Assembly (NCBI RefSeq): GCF_013407145.1
Contig: NZ_CP026993.1
Location: forward strand, 1,499,357-1,563,356
Length of the DNA: 64,000 nucleotides
Direction of reading: 5' to 3'
Source of the DNA: Nitrosopumilus cobalaminigenes
Lineage (GTDB): Archaea > Thermoproteota > Nitrososphaeria > Nitrososphaerales > Nitrosopumilaceae
Shown here piece by piece: positions 17,138-25,783 of this stretch. The stretch's first letter is position 1. Every line of letters begins with the position of its first letter. Made by a program: the position numbers and the translations under genes. Under the pieces are notes generated by a model. It saw nothing but the letters and a program-made list of their open reading frames with translations. It did no database searches and was not told where the DNA came from.

Positions 17138-18601
17138 TTATTGGAATGGATCTATAAAGGGACAATTCACTATATGATCACTGTTTGTTGGTCGTGCAAT
17201 GCTTACTGATAGCATATCATCTGCTCGAAATGAATCAATATCAGATTTTGTTTCAAGAATTTTTGCAGATTCAGTATCATTCCATTCAACTAGATAAATT
17301 CTCCACATTGGACTATAGTTTTTGTCGCCAAGTGCAGCTGCAGCAATTCCGGGTTGAAATCCTAATGGACCAGAACCAATAATTCCATTTTTGAATTGGA
17401 ATAAATCAACTGCTCCAGAATTAGCAATAAGATTAGCAGAACTTGGGGATGATACAACTCCCATTGATTCTGCAGGACCTGTAGGTGTTGCATCAGTAAC
17501 GATATAGTAAATTGTTCTACCATCTGGACCCCATCCTCTATGAGCTACAAATGTTACAGTCATTTCTTCCTCATTAATTTCAGTTATTTGGCCACCACTG
17601 TATGACATTTCATCTGAAATTTCTTTATCAGAACGAACTATCATTTGTCCATCTGGCCAACTTATTTGAGGAGCGTTTAGTATTATTCCTGTTTCGTTGA
17701 ATTCAATTCTACCACCTTCTTCAGCGACAATTACATCGTCAGCAGATGTAAATTCAATTTCTTTTTGTCCAACTTTCCATGTAACTTCAATTACAGAACT
17801 TAGTGCACTATATTCTGATTCTTGTGATGGTGTATTGGAAATAACTTCATTTTGAAATCCAAAAATTCCATCACCTTTGATTCCATTTTTAAAAATAAAT
17901 AATTTTTGTAAAGTGTTTTCTGGAACATTTGCAAGTAATGGAGCAACTTCTACTTTCCATTCTTGTTTATCAGACATTATTTTTGCATAATCTTCATCAC
18001 TACTATCAGTGATAATGTATAGAACTTGATTGCCTTCATAGATTCCTTTATGCATTGGAATTGTAGCTGGTACATTTGTTTTTGATAATAACGATGATGG
18101 TTCCTCTTTTTCTAATTCAATTTTTTGCATAATTACTTCTGTCGGTTGTCCTCTAATCCATCCATCAACACTTACAGTTGTAGTAAATTGTTTAGAATTA
18201 GGAGAATGCAATGCTACAGCAGCTCCTGTAAATTCAAATGATCCTGAATTTTTCTGTAGATCAATTAATGACAAACCATAAATTGTTTTTCCATCTACTG
18301 TCCAGGTAGGTTGACCTTTTGATTCTTGAGAACTAATTTCGTGTAAAACTACAATTTGTACAGGTTCACTAGAGGTAAATGTCATTGAGCCATCATATAT
18401 TGTTCCTTCATTAGGAGATAGAATTAGTGCCAGTTGATGATTTTCATGTCCTTGACCTGGATCTTGAGAAGAAGTTATAGTTTCAGTAAAGTGTATTTTT
18501 TTTCTTGAACCTGCATCAACTAATTGATCAGATGTTGAAGATACAAAAATTATACCAATTGTAAAAATTCCAATTATTAACAAAGCTGGAAGTTTTTTCA
18601 A
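17138..18601 (-). CDS. Secreted protein with a duplicated beta-rich domain
   Basis: 487 residues with a signal peptide (about 1-24). Two copies of a domain follow. The first has VLYIITDSSDEDYAKIM ... FIFKNGIKGDGIFGFQ ... SALSSVIEVTW. The second has IYYIVTDATPTGPAESM ... FQFKNGIIGSGPLGFQ ... SPMWRIYLVEW. An N-terminal domain (about 35-170) is different. No membrane anchor is seen at the end. A TTTAAG box within the 3' end of lysC, 26 bases upstream, supports an independent leaderless transcript. Likely extracellular; ligand unknown. Confidence 0.72.
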   Translation of the reverse strand: MKKLPALLIIGIFTIGIIFVSSTSDQLVDAGSRKKIHFTETITSSQDPGQGHENHQLALILSPNEGTIYDGSMTFTSSEPVQIVVLHEISSQESKGQPTWTVDGKTIYGLSLIDLQKNSGSFEFTGAAVALHSPNSKQFTTTVSVDGWIRGQPTEVIMQKIELEKEEPSSLLSKTNVPATIPMHKGIYEGNQVLYIITDSSDEDYAKIMSDKQEWKVEVAPLLANVPENTLQKLFIFKNGIKGDGIFGFQNEVISNTPSQESEYSALSSVIEVTWKVGQKEIEFTSADDVIVAEEGGRIEFNETGIILNAPQISWPDGQMIVRSDKEISDEMSYSGGQITEINEEEMTVTFVAHRGWGPDGRTIYYIVTDATPTGPAESMGVVSSPSSANLIANSGAVDLFQFKNGIIGSGPLGFQPGIAAAALGDKNYSPMWRIYLVEWNDTESAKILETKSDIDSFRADDMLSVSIARPTNSDHIVNCPFIDPFQ

Positions 18602-18624
18602 TAAGTAATCTTGAGATTATTCCC

Positions 18625-20028
18625 TTAAATGATTTTGTCTAGTGCAAATTCATTATGTAATGCACGTACAGCTGCATTGGTATCAGAATTTTTTACAACA
18701 AATGCTAGATTAAGTTCAGAAGAACCTTGTGTAATCATTGATACATTTACTTTATTTTTCTCAATTGCACCAAAAACTTTCGAAGCAACACCCACAGTTC
18801 CTCTCATTCCTGATCCAATTAGTGCAATGATTGCAACATTTGTGGTAATATCTAATTTTTTGATAATCTTACCCAGTAATTCTAATTCTAATGCACTAAC
18901 AGCTTTGTCAAGATCAGTGTTTTTGACTACAATTGTAATACTTGATTCAGATGGATTTTGTGAGATCATCATTACATTGATTCCAGCTTTTGCTAAAGTT
19001 GCAAATATTTTTGCTGCAGTTCCAGGAGTTCCAACCATACTACCTCCTTGGACATCAATTAATCCATTATTTCGTACATTACTGACACACTTTACAGTAT
19101 TTTTTACAGCTGAGGATGTTGATGCTGAAACTAGAGTTCCTTCATTTTTGATATTGAAAGAATTTCTAATTTTCATTGGAATTTTCTTTGTGATTAGAGG
19201 CTCAAATGTTCGTGGATGTATTTGCTTTGCACCAAATAGAGCCATTTCAATTGCTTCAATGTATGATACTTCTTTGAGTAATTTTGCATTTTTTACAATT
19301 TTAGGATCTGCTGTCATCAATCCATCTACATCACTCATTAACCAAATCTCATCTGCTTTGATGCAAGAACCTACAATTGTTGCAGAATAATCTGAACCAC
19401 CTCTACCAAAAGTAGTTACATGTCCATGTTGATCAGCACCTACAAATCCCCCTACAACAGGAATTGTTTTCTTTGAGAATAGAGCATCTACAGTTTTCGA
19501 TACTCTTAATCTAGTTGTATCTATGAGTGGTTTTGATTCACCAAAGTTTGAATCAGTTACAATTCCTACTTCCTTTCCTGTAAGAGGAATTGATTTTTTT
19601 CCAGAGTCTGCAATTGCTGATGAAACTAATTTTATTGACAGCCTTTCTCCAAATGAAAATAAATAATCCATCGTTCTAGGAGTTACTTCGCCTAACAACA
19701 CCATTCCATCAATTAGTGCAACAAGTTCATCAAAATCCTCATCGAATTTTGAAAGTAATTTTTTTCTTATGTCAGGTTTTTTGATTGTCTGTTTAGCTAA
19801 TTGTTTATGTCTATTGGTAATTTTTGATGCAAGTTGTTCTGCTTTAGATTTGTTTTCTTTTTTTATTGATTCTGAAATTTCTATTAAATCATCTGTAGTA
19901 CCACTAGTTGCAGAACATACTACAACAATTTGATGTTTCTTTGATAAATCATTGAGATGTTTAGCTACTGCTTGAATGTCTTTTGTGGCAGAAATTGATG
20001 TTCCACCATATTTTATTACAAGTCTCAA
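18625..20028 (-). CDS. lysC: Aspartate kinase with two ACT domains
   Basis: Phosphorylates L-aspartate, the first step to threonine, methionine and lysine. VIKYGGTSI is the ATP-binding start, GGFVGADQHGHVTTFGRGGSDYSA holds substrate and nucleotide loops (read in parts) and MSDVDGLMTADP follows. The last 150 residues contain two ACT domains for allosteric control. At 467 residues it is monofunctional, with no homoserine dehydrogenase fused. It lies 35 bases after pcn, but a TTTAAAG box 26 bases before its ATG suggests its own promoter. Confidence 0.94.
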   Translation of the reverse strand: MRLVIKYGGTSISATKDIQAVAKHLNDLSKKHQIVVVCSATSGTTDDLIEISESIKKENKSKAEQLASKITNRHKQLAKQTIKKPDIRKKLLSKFDEDFDELVALIDGMVLLGEVTPRTMDYLFSFGERLSIKLVSSAIADSGKKSIPLTGKEVGIVTDSNFGESKPLIDTTRLRVSKTVDALFSKKTIPVVGGFVGADQHGHVTTFGRGGSDYSATIVGSCIKADEIWLMSDVDGLMTADPKIVKNAKLLKEVSYIEAIEMALFGAKQIHPRTFEPLITKKIPMKIRNSFNIKNEGTLVSASTSSAVKNTVKCVSNVRNNGLIDVQGGSMVGTPGTAAKIFATLAKAGINVMMISQNPSESSITIVVKNTDLDKAVSALELELLGKIIKKLDITTNVAIIALIGSGMRGTVGVASKVFGAIEKNKVNVSMITQGSSELNLAFVVKNSDTNAAVRALHNEFALDKII

Positions 20029-20063
20029 TTCAAAATACCTGAACTAGTTAATCTTTAAATGCT

Positions 20064-20810
20064 TTAACTTTCTACGCGTGGAGCCAAGTAAAAGTGAATT
20101 CTGCCAATATTTGCGACTTTGAATTCGATTCTGAGAGGTTTTGCACTTGAAAATTCACAAGTAATTGAGCCTGCGTTTGAGCCTACAGCTTTTACTACAG
20201 GATTAAGATATTCAAGACTGTAAGTACCTTCACTGTCTTCTTTGGAAGAAATTTCTTCAATTTCTTTATCATCTTTATCTAAATCAATGACAACTTCGCC
20301 TGAATCACCTTTTCCTGAAAAATCTCCTTTTGAGTCAGATGTTTGAATAGTAAGATAATCAGATACAACTTGTACATCTCCAAGAATTTTATCAAACTTT
20401 GAAGAAGTTAAAACGATTTTTGAATCATATGGAATTTTTGGTAGTGGGGTATCAGTTGCAGAACTTTCAATTAAACGCATTTTGTATTTTTTATTTTTTC
20501 CAACTGTTACAAGCAACATATTTTGTTCAGAGATACTAATCTCTATGCTATCTTTTTTATCAGCTCTCTTGATCAGTTTTGAAAATTCGTCAATTCTTAC
20601 ACCGAATTTAATATCGCTATCACATTCATATTTTTCAAATGCAGAGTTTGGCCAAGAAATATCAATTAAAGCAACGTGAGAAGGATCCATTCCTCTAAAA
20701 GTAATTCCTTCTGCTGTAGCTACAAAAGTTGCTTCTTCAACCAAAGTAGAGATTGCAGATATTATAGCTTTAAGATCATCTGATCCACTAGTTTTTGCTC
20801 CAAAAGTCAA
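20064..20810 (-). CDS. pcn: PCNA sliding clamp
   Basis: Ring-forming clamp that tethers DNA polymerases and other replication factors. 248 residues with ATFVATAEGITFRGMDPSHVALIDI near the start (read in parts), YKMRLIESSATDTPLPKIPYDSKI as the interdomain connector, and the LAPRVES ending of archaeal clamps. A Lys/Asp/Glu-rich insert lies in the second domain (about 165-190). It follows tfs by 34 bases and belongs to the rpoL-tfs-pcn cluster. Confidence 0.95.
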   Translation of the reverse strand: MTFGAKTSGSDDLKAIISAISTLVEEATFVATAEGITFRGMDPSHVALIDISWPNSAFEKYECDSDIKFGVRIDEFSKLIKRADKKDSIEISISEQNMLLVTVGKNKKYKMRLIESSATDTPLPKIPYDSKIVLTSSKFDKILGDVQVVSDYLTIQTSDSKGDFSGKGDSGEVVIDLDKDDKEIEEISSKEDSEGTYSLEYLNPVVKAVGSNAGSITCEFSSAKPLRIEFKVANIGRIHFYLAPRVES

Positions 20811-20844
20811 ATCAATTTTCTTCTCTTTATGTACAAGTTAAACG

Positions 20845-21162
20845 TTATGTGTAATCACGCCAAGTGTATTTACATTTCTGACATCGATAGAATCTAGTTG
20901 TAGGTTCATCTGCACTTCTGGTTTGGAACATCCAACCTACTGCTTCATCATGACCACATTTTTCACAGTCAATTTTGACTGTTGGATTTGTGTCTTCTCC
21001 TTCATCTCCCTCAAAAGCTAACAAGGAAAAATCTGGTTCTTCTTCAGCAGGAATTTTTTTTGTGGGTTTTGATTCTCCGCCTTCAGTATATCCACATTTA
21101 GAACATTGGAGGCCTGAACCACTATTTTTTAATTTGACCTCACATTTGGGGCAAAACTTCAA
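20845..21162 (-). CDS. tfs: Transcription factor S (TFIIS-like cleavage factor)
   Basis: Stimulates RNA cleavage by a backtracked RNA polymerase. 105 residues with two zinc ribbons: C4, C7, C20, C23 and C66, C69, C94, C97. The catalytic acidic hairpin is TRSADEPTTRF (RSADE, residues 82-86). The linker is acidic, residues 40-60. It starts one base after rpoL ends, so the two are cotranscribed with a polymerase subunit. Confidence 0.95.
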   Translation of the reverse strand: MKFCPKCEVKLKNSGSGLQCSKCGYTEGGESKPTKKIPAEEEPDFSLLAFEGDEGEDTNPTVKIDCEKCGHDEAVGWMFQTRSADEPTTRFYRCQKCKYTWRDYT

Positions 21163-21163
21163 T

Positions 21164-21442
21164 CTAATTTACCTTAATTTTAGAATGGAATAGTTGGTTG
21201 AATTCTTGAGCCATTTTGATTGCTGAATCTGTTGCTTTTTTAATTTCACCGAGTGGTTTTGAACTAGAATTAACTCTCATCCAACATTCATTGGTAAGAG
21301 GATGTTTTACAATTACACCTGCAAAATCTGTACTTGATGCTTGTAGCAGCTCATGCTGAATAATGTATAAAATTCCGATATCAGTTTCGGTGATTGAAAG
21401 GCTGATTTCTTTAGGTTCAGAACTGATCACTTGTGCGTTCAT
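21164..21442 (-). CDS. rpo11: DNA-directed RNA polymerase subunit L (Rpo11)
   Basis: Small assembly subunit that pairs with Rpo3 in the archaeal polymerase. 92 residues with ETDIGILYIIQHELLQ, FAGVIVKHPLTNECWMRV and a helical C-terminus, all as in the RPB11 family. The gene leads the rpo11-tfs-pcn cluster and is divergent from 21493, sharing a 50-base intergenic region with a GATATAAAT box. Confidence 0.93.
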   Translation of the reverse strand: MNAQVISSEPKEISLSITETDIGILYIIQHELLQASSTDFAGVIVKHPLTNECWMRVNSSSKPLGEIKKATDSAIKMAQEFNQLFHSKIKVN

Positions 21443-21492
21443 GTATTCAGAAAAAGCACTTATTGCGGATATAAATCATTATGAGCGGGAAC

Positions 21493-22029
21493 ATGGCAGA
21501 AAGCAAGATTTCAGCGATCGAATTAGTAAAATCAAAGGATACCTACTCATCTGATGAAAATGTCGAGATAAATGTCCAATTTTCAGTCGAAGGTGACCTT
21601 AGAAATGCCTTCAATGAGGCTAATTGGACCAAAGCCTACAACAACAATGATGTTTCATTCAAATTGAAATTTGGTATTAAATTAACTACTGGCGGATTAA
21701 GAAAGAAGGAATTGGGAAGGACAATTGATACTTATCGAAAGGCATCAATTTTTTGGACAAGAAATCCTAAACTAGTCAATCCAATGAAAGATAGACGAAT
21801 TTGGGTACAGGTAGCCAAAAACTTTGAGCCATTTATCAGACTATCAGAGGAAGAAGTTAGACAGGAATTATTTGATTTTAATGAAAAATTTGTCTTCAAA
21901 GCATCCGATTTAGGAAAAGGAACTCATAAGATAAGTGCAGAAGCTTTTGCTTCTTGGCAAAAACACGATTTTACAGAAACTGGGAGTATCAAAAATAGCT
22001 CAAGTGATTTTGAGATCACAATCAATTAG
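21493..22029 (+). CDS. Conserved-looking hypothetical protein
   Basis: 178 residues, soluble, with alternating beta strands: ISAIELVKSKDTYSSDENVEINVQFSV at the start (read in parts) and HKISAEAFASWQKHDFTETGSIKN near the end. The organisation suggests a beta-sandwich that starts with a carrier-like strand pattern. No signal peptide is seen. ATG 21493 is preferred because a TATA-like box at about 21472 is too near ATG 21481. It may share the promoter region with rpo11. No family is recognised. Confidence 0.6.
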   Translation: MAESKISAIELVKSKDTYSSDENVEINVQFSVEGDLRNAFNEANWTKAYNNNDVSFKLKFGIKLTTGGLRKKELGRTIDTYRKASIFWTRNPKLVNPMKDRRIWVQVAKNFEPFIRLSEEEVRQELFDFNEKFVFKASDLGKGTHKISAEAFASWQKHDFTETGSIKNSSSDFEITIN

Positions 22030-22059
22030 GGATATAAGGAACTTTTTTGGTGAATTAAT

Positions 22060-22212
22060 ATGGCAAAATACGATGGTCTGCTAGGACAACCACTTCTTGA
22101 AATAGAAGATCCTGATAAAGAAGGTGGAATTACTTTCATTATGAAAGATAATAGATTTTTGTTCATTAAAGTAGCAGATGGGAAAATTGAGACGGTGTCA
22201 ATTCCAGAATAG
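22060..22212 (+). CDS. Tiny beta-rich protein, 50 aa
   Basis: The reading is MAKYDGLLGQPLLEIEDPD followed by a three-strand pattern (ITFIMKDNRFLFIKVADGK). ATATAAGG (22032-22039) lies 26 bases before the ATG, a convincing leaderless promoter. It resembles the next small protein at 22223 in its C-terminal half, including VxDGK. The pair forms a two-gene unit. The function is unknown. Confidence 0.68.
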   Translation: MAKYDGLLGQPLLEIEDPDKEGGITFIMKDNRFLFIKVADGKIETVSIPE

Positions 22213-22222
22213 GTGAAAATGA

Positions 22223-22369
22223 ATGATAGATGTTGAAGAATTCAAAATGAAAGAAATTGTAAAAATTGAAGAGTCTGATTCAAATGACGAATTAACAGTA
22301 ACTTTTACAGATAGTAAAACTATGAAAATCAAAATAGTTGATGGTAAACTAGTTTCAGAGTCTGTTTAA
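22223..22369 (+). CDS. Tiny beta-rich protein, 48 aa, likely paralog of its neighbour
   Basis: The reading is MIDVEEFKMKEIVKIEESD followed by LTVTFTDSKTMKIKIVDGK. The second half matches the preceding protein (beta-beta-IVDGK-beta). An AGGTGAAA sequence five bases upstream could act as a ribosome binding site, since this is an internal operon gene. It ends one base before the convergent phosphatase gene. The function is unknown. Confidence 0.62.
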   Translation: MIDVEEFKMKEIVKIEESDSNDELTVTFTDSKTMKIKIVDGKLVSESV

Positions 22370-22370
22370 A

Positions 22371-22865
22371 CTAATTTCTTACATGTTTTTCATAAAATCC
22401 GATAGCTAATTCTTGTACTTCAGATTGAATTGAACCAGGTCTTTCATCTCGGATTTTTTTAATAGCATTATCTGCAGAAAATTTTTCGTATTTGATAAAA
22501 TAACATGCAAGAATTGTTCCAGCTCTTCCCATTCCTGCCGCACAGTGAACCATTACTGCTTGTTCATTTTTAATTTGTTCATGAATAAAATCTACTGCAG
22601 AATCTATTCTATCCATATCAGGAGCTGTCAAATCAGGAGTTGGTACATGAAGATATCCAATGTGTTTAACCCAATCATCAGGCAATGCTTGCTCAGTCAT
22701 GGTAACAATTGATTTTACTCCCTGATTCATGAGCCAATCAAATTCATCATAACTAGTTGGAATACCTGAGCCTGCTAATTTTTCTTCAATTAGCCACGAA
22801 AAGTTAGTTGGTTTTTTAGCGATTTTTCCATGAACTTTTCTCCAGATATTTCCAGGTTTACTCAT
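22371..22865 (-). CDS. Dual-specificity protein phosphatase, DUSP23-like
   Basis: 164 residues with the cysteine-phosphatase loop HCAAGMGRAGT (His107, Cys108, Arg114). The general-acid Asp probably lies in VPTPDLTAPD, residues 74-83. FSWLIEEKLAGSGIP fits small DUSP23-type enzymes that remove phosphate from Ser, Thr or Tyr. It likely acts in the cytosol and could balance the RIO-like kinase at 48.5 kb, though no link is shown. Confidence 0.88.
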   Translation of the reverse strand: MSKPGNIWRKVHGKIAKKPTNFSWLIEEKLAGSGIPTSYDEFDWLMNQGVKSIVTMTEQALPDDWVKHIGYLHVPTPDLTAPDMDRIDSAVDFIHEQIKNEQAVMVHCAAGMGRAGTILACYFIKYEKFSADNAIKKIRDERPGSIQSEVQELAIGFYEKHVRN

Positions 22866-22911
22866 GATATGATTAGATTAATTCTGTATTTTTAGTATTG
22901 CTAAATGACAA

Positions 22912-23568
22912 TCATGATGCAACTGCACGAACAGGTGAACCTGTAGCATCTTTTAGTTTTAATGGAAGAATTGTAAAGGTAAATCCAATTGATTTGATTT
23001 TATTCATGTTTGTCAAATTTTCAACTATCAAAATATTATTTTTTGATAAAATATGATGAACACTAAATGATTCATCTTTTCCAATATCGATACTGGGTGA
23101 ATCAATTCCAACTAGGTTAATTTTTTTTGAAACAAAATATTTTGCAGCTGATGCATCTAATCCAGGATTTTCGGTGAAATAATTTTGTTTTTTTAGATTT
23201 TTTTGCCATCCAGTATAGAAAAACAACGATGAATGATCGGGAATCTCACCATTCTTTTTTTCAAATGATATAATATCAGATTTTGTGATAGATGAATTTC
23301 TTGATTTTTTGAGTTTAATGAGAATACCTTTTCCAATTAATCTCTCAAGTGGAATTTGATTAATTTTTGGTCCTTTTTTATCAAAATGATATGGTGCATC
23401 AAGGTGTGTACCAGTATGTGAACTCAGAAATAATAATTCTAGATTGTATCCATCTGATTTGATATCTGACCAATCAATGAATTGTGGAGTAGGAGATCCA
23501 GGAAAACTTGGTATGGATTCAGATATTGTAAGTGACAAATCTATTGGTTTCACATCAACAGAACGCAT
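22912..23568 (-). CDS. Cyclase-family metal-dependent hydrolase
   Basis: 218 residues of the kynurenine formamidase/cyclase family. DLSLTISESIPSFPGSP opens the protein and SSHTGTHLDAPYHF carries the metal-binding HxGxHxDxP motif. GIDSPSIDIG and VEN(L) near the end close the site. Members cleave amide or ester bonds, for example N-formylkynurenine or cyclic imides. I see no tryptophan catabolism nearby, so the substrate is open. Confidence 0.83.
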   Translation of the reverse strand: MRSVDVKPIDLSLTISESIPSFPGSPTPQFIDWSDIKSDGYNLELLFLSSHTGTHLDAPYHFDKKGPKINQIPLERLIGKGILIKLKKSRNSSITKSDIISFEKKNGEIPDHSSLFFYTGWQKNLKKQNYFTENPGLDASAAKYFVSKKINLVGIDSPSIDIGKDESFSVHHILSKNNILIVENLTNMNKIKSIGFTFTILPLKLKDATGSPVRAVAS

Positions 23569-23629
23569 TAGTGATTAATCAGTTTTTGAACAATGAAAGG
23601 TTAAATACTGTCTGATGAAAAAAACCCTT

Positions 23630-23887
23630 GTGCCTACAGCATATGTTCTATTGAATTCTGATTTAGGATCAGATGAATCAATTATCAACGAAGTAAAGCA
23701 AATTCTTGCTGAAGAAGATATCAAATTTGAGGTTCAAGGTGTATACGGTGTATACGATATTGTCTTGAAATTAACCTCTAATGATGCCGAAAAGCTACGT
23801 GCAATCATTACTAACAAAGTTAGAAAAATCAGCAAAGTTCAATCAACACTAACTATGATGGTAATAGAAGAACAAGATAACTTATAG
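23630..23887 (+). CDS. Stand-alone Lrp/AsnC ligand-binding (RAM) domain
   Basis: 85 residues: PTAYVLLNSDLGSDESIINEVKQI and then VYGVYDIVLKLTSNDAEKLRAII (both read in part), with a closing STLTMMVIEE strand. This is the beta-alpha-beta-beta-alpha-beta amino-acid sensing domain without a DNA-binding part. It could sense an effector and pair with a full-length regulator. GTG 23630 is chosen since a TTAAATAC box sits 26 bases before it; ATG at 23615 would lie inside the promoter gap. Ends overlap the convergent aminotransferase by six bases. Confidence 0.85.
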   Translation: MPTAYVLLNSDLGSDESIINEVKQILAEEDIKFEVQGVYGVYDIVLKLTSNDAEKLRAIITNKVRKISKVQSTLTMMVIEEQDNL

Positions 23888-25033
23888 TTTCTTTATTGCA
23901 TCAATAACTTCAAGCATTTGAGGTTCAGTATTAAAAAAGTGAGGAGATGCTCGTATAATTTTTTTATCCATAATTTCTCTTACAGCCAAAATGATATTTT
24001 GTTTTTCTAGTCTGTCTACAGCTTCTTGGGAATCAAATCCTTTAATGTTAAATGAAACAATACTAGTTCTAAGATTTTGATCATCAGGTCCATACAACAT
24101 AATATTTGGAATTTTTGATAATTCTTCTCTAAACAAAGTAGAAAGATACTGAATTTTTTCACGGATATTATTCATTCCCAAATTTAACATATAGTTTGCA
24201 GATGATGCTAGTCCTACTATTCCAACATAATTTCTAAAACCAGTTTGAAATTTATCTGGCAATTCTTTGAATGCAAGTTTAGAGTCATCATAAATAATTG
24301 CCGACTCTCCACCAATTGTTTTTGGTTCTAACAGTTCACTTGATTTTCTGTTGCAGTAGAATAATCCTGTACCCATTGGGCCACAAAGCCATTTAGATCC
24401 ATTAAAGGACATAAAATCACACTTTATTTTTGATACATCAATATCTCCAATACATCCTATTGTTTGTGCACTATCAAGAAAAAATGGAACTTTGCCATCA
24501 AGTATTTTTCCTATTTCTTCTACAGGCAAAATTGAGCCTGTATTATACAAAGCATGACTAAGTGCAACTAATTTTGTATTTTGATTTACAAATAATTCCA
24601 AGTCATCTAGTTGAAAAAATCCATTTTCATCAATAGGTAAATTTTGTATTGAAATTTTTTCCTTTAGTTTGATCCAAGGATAAAAATTAGAATGATGTTC
24701 ATGGGTCATTCCACGAATAATTATGTTTGAATTATCATCAAAGGTTAATCCATTTGCTACAAAATTTATTCCATCAGTTGTACTTTGTGTAAGAATTATT
24801 TCATCAGGTTGGCAAGAAATTATTTTTGCTATAGTTTTTCGTACACTTTGTAGTTTTTCAGTAACAAAAGGTTCAGAATCTTTAGAATCAGGACCAATTG
24901 AATTGTAAGTAATGAGAAATTCTTTCATGGCCTCAATACTTTGAGTAGGCATTAAAGAAACAGATGCGTTATTTAGATAGATTTTATCTGATACTGGAAA
25001 ATCACCTGAAATATCTTTTGATATTAAATTCAT
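23882..25033 (-). CDS. Class V aminotransferase, cysteine-desulfurase-like without the catalytic Cys
   Basis: 383 residues of the SufS/CsdA/isopenicillin-epimerase group. YLNNASVSLMPT opens it, THEHHSNFYPW follows, FLDSAQTIG holds the ring Asp and SFNGSKWLCGPMG holds the PLP Lys214. The loop that would carry the desulfurase cysteine reads REIMDKKIIRASPHFFN, without Cys. So sulfur transfer by the usual mechanism is unlikely; an epimerase or aminotransferase reaction fits better. No suf genes adjoin it. Confidence 0.83.
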   Translation of the reverse strand: MNLISKDISGDFPVSDKIYLNNASVSLMPTQSIEAMKEFLITYNSIGPDSKDSEPFVTEKLQSVRKTIAKIISCQPDEIILTQSTTDGINFVANGLTFDDNSNIIIRGMTHEHHSNFYPWIKLKEKISIQNLPIDENGFFQLDDLELFVNQNTKLVALSHALYNTGSILPVEEIGKILDGKVPFFLDSAQTIGCIGDIDVSKIKCDFMSFNGSKWLCGPMGTGLFYCNRKSSELLEPKTIGGESAIIYDDSKLAFKELPDKFQTGFRNYVGIVGLASSANYMLNLGMNNIREKIQYLSTLFREELSKIPNIMLYGPDDQNLRTSIVSFNIKGFDSQEAVDRLEKQNIILAVREIMDKKIIRASPHFFNTEPQMLEVIDAIKKL

Positions 25034-25059
25034 TATTATATCTGTAAAATCCTAAACTG

Positions 25060-25653
25060 GTGTTGGATAAAAATCCTGAGCAGATTATAGAAAATGATTT
25101 AACAGAAATTCAAATTAAATTTGAACAGAATAATCCCAATATCATATTATGTTCAAAACCATTTCACAAAATTGAATTTCTTAATAGATTAATCAATTCA
25201 ACTGAGGATCCAGTAATTATTGTGGATATGGATTTGTTATTTACTGGATATATTCAATCTGGAATGATTCCAAAAAAAGAAAATGTGACTATCTTTTCTC
25301 CTGATAAAAGAAATTGGGAGAAAAAACTATCTGAAATAATTTCCCAAGTCTCAACAGAGAGATGTTTGGTGATAATTGATTCATTTAACGGAGTATACAA
25401 TGAGTTTGATGATTTAGAATCAGCCATCTTCATAAATTCATGTGTGATGTTGTTATCTTCAATAGGAAATCATACAAAATCATCTATTTTGATAACAGGA
25501 ATGGCTAGACAAAAAGAAAACAAGGGATGGGTATTATCTCCAGGTGGAAAACACATCATCAAGTCAGAAAAAACAGGTGTTTATTTTCTTAGAAAAAGTG
25601 AAAATCACTTGAAAATTAGATCGTTAGATATTACAGAAGGCAACTTGAAATAA
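25060..25653 (+). CDS. RecA/KaiC-fold-like protein lacking a clear Walker A
   Basis: 197 residues with a TTG start 25 bases after a TTATATC box. The order of strands looks RecA-like: NIILCSKPFHKIEFLNRLI where a P-loop would be, VIIVDMDLLFTGYIQS, then RCLVIIDSFNGVYNEFDD like a Walker B, and SSILITGMARQKENKGW. GxxxxGK is not seen, so ATP hydrolysis is doubtful. It might be a regulatory or structural member of the KaiC/RadB group. Confidence 0.6.
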   Translation: MLDKNPEQIIENDLTEIQIKFEQNNPNIILCSKPFHKIEFLNRLINSTEDPVIIVDMDLLFTGYIQSGMIPKKENVTIFSPDKRNWEKKLSEIISQVSTERCLVIIDSFNGVYNEFDDLESAIFINSCVMLLSSIGNHTKSSILITGMARQKENKGWVLSPGGKHIIKSEKTGVYFLRKSENHLKIRSLDITEGNLK

Positions 25654-25696
25654 ATCAAAGAGGATTTTTGCTAGATATTTCAAGCGATCAGAAATT

Positions 25697-25729
25697 AAAC
25701 GCCGTTATAAAATATCAAACGCCGTTATA
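25697..25729. repeat. Two tandem direct repeats AAACGCCGTTATA, 20-bp period
   Basis: The 13-base units at 25697-25709 and 25717-25729 are identical and start exactly 20 bases apart, about two helical turns. They lie upstream of a TTATATTA box (25749-25756) that precedes the ferredoxin ATG by about 31 bases. The location upstream of the core promoter suits an activator. GC-rich cores (CGCCG) stand out against the AT-rich surroundings. Confidence 0.62.
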
Positions 25730-25783
25730 GAGTGATATTTTTAGGCAAATTATATTAAGAACAAATCAAGAATTAATTTCGTT

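Noticed and set aside
18629..19390. 253-residue open frame on the plus strand
   Set aside because: It lies wholly antisense to aspartate kinase, whose motifs are complete. The reading is low-complexity hydrophobic and matches the mirrored codon pattern of the real gene.
23882..25033. SufS cysteine desulfurase
   Set aside because: The catalytic Cys loop is missing and no suf scaffold genes adjoin it, so only the class V PLP family is assigned.
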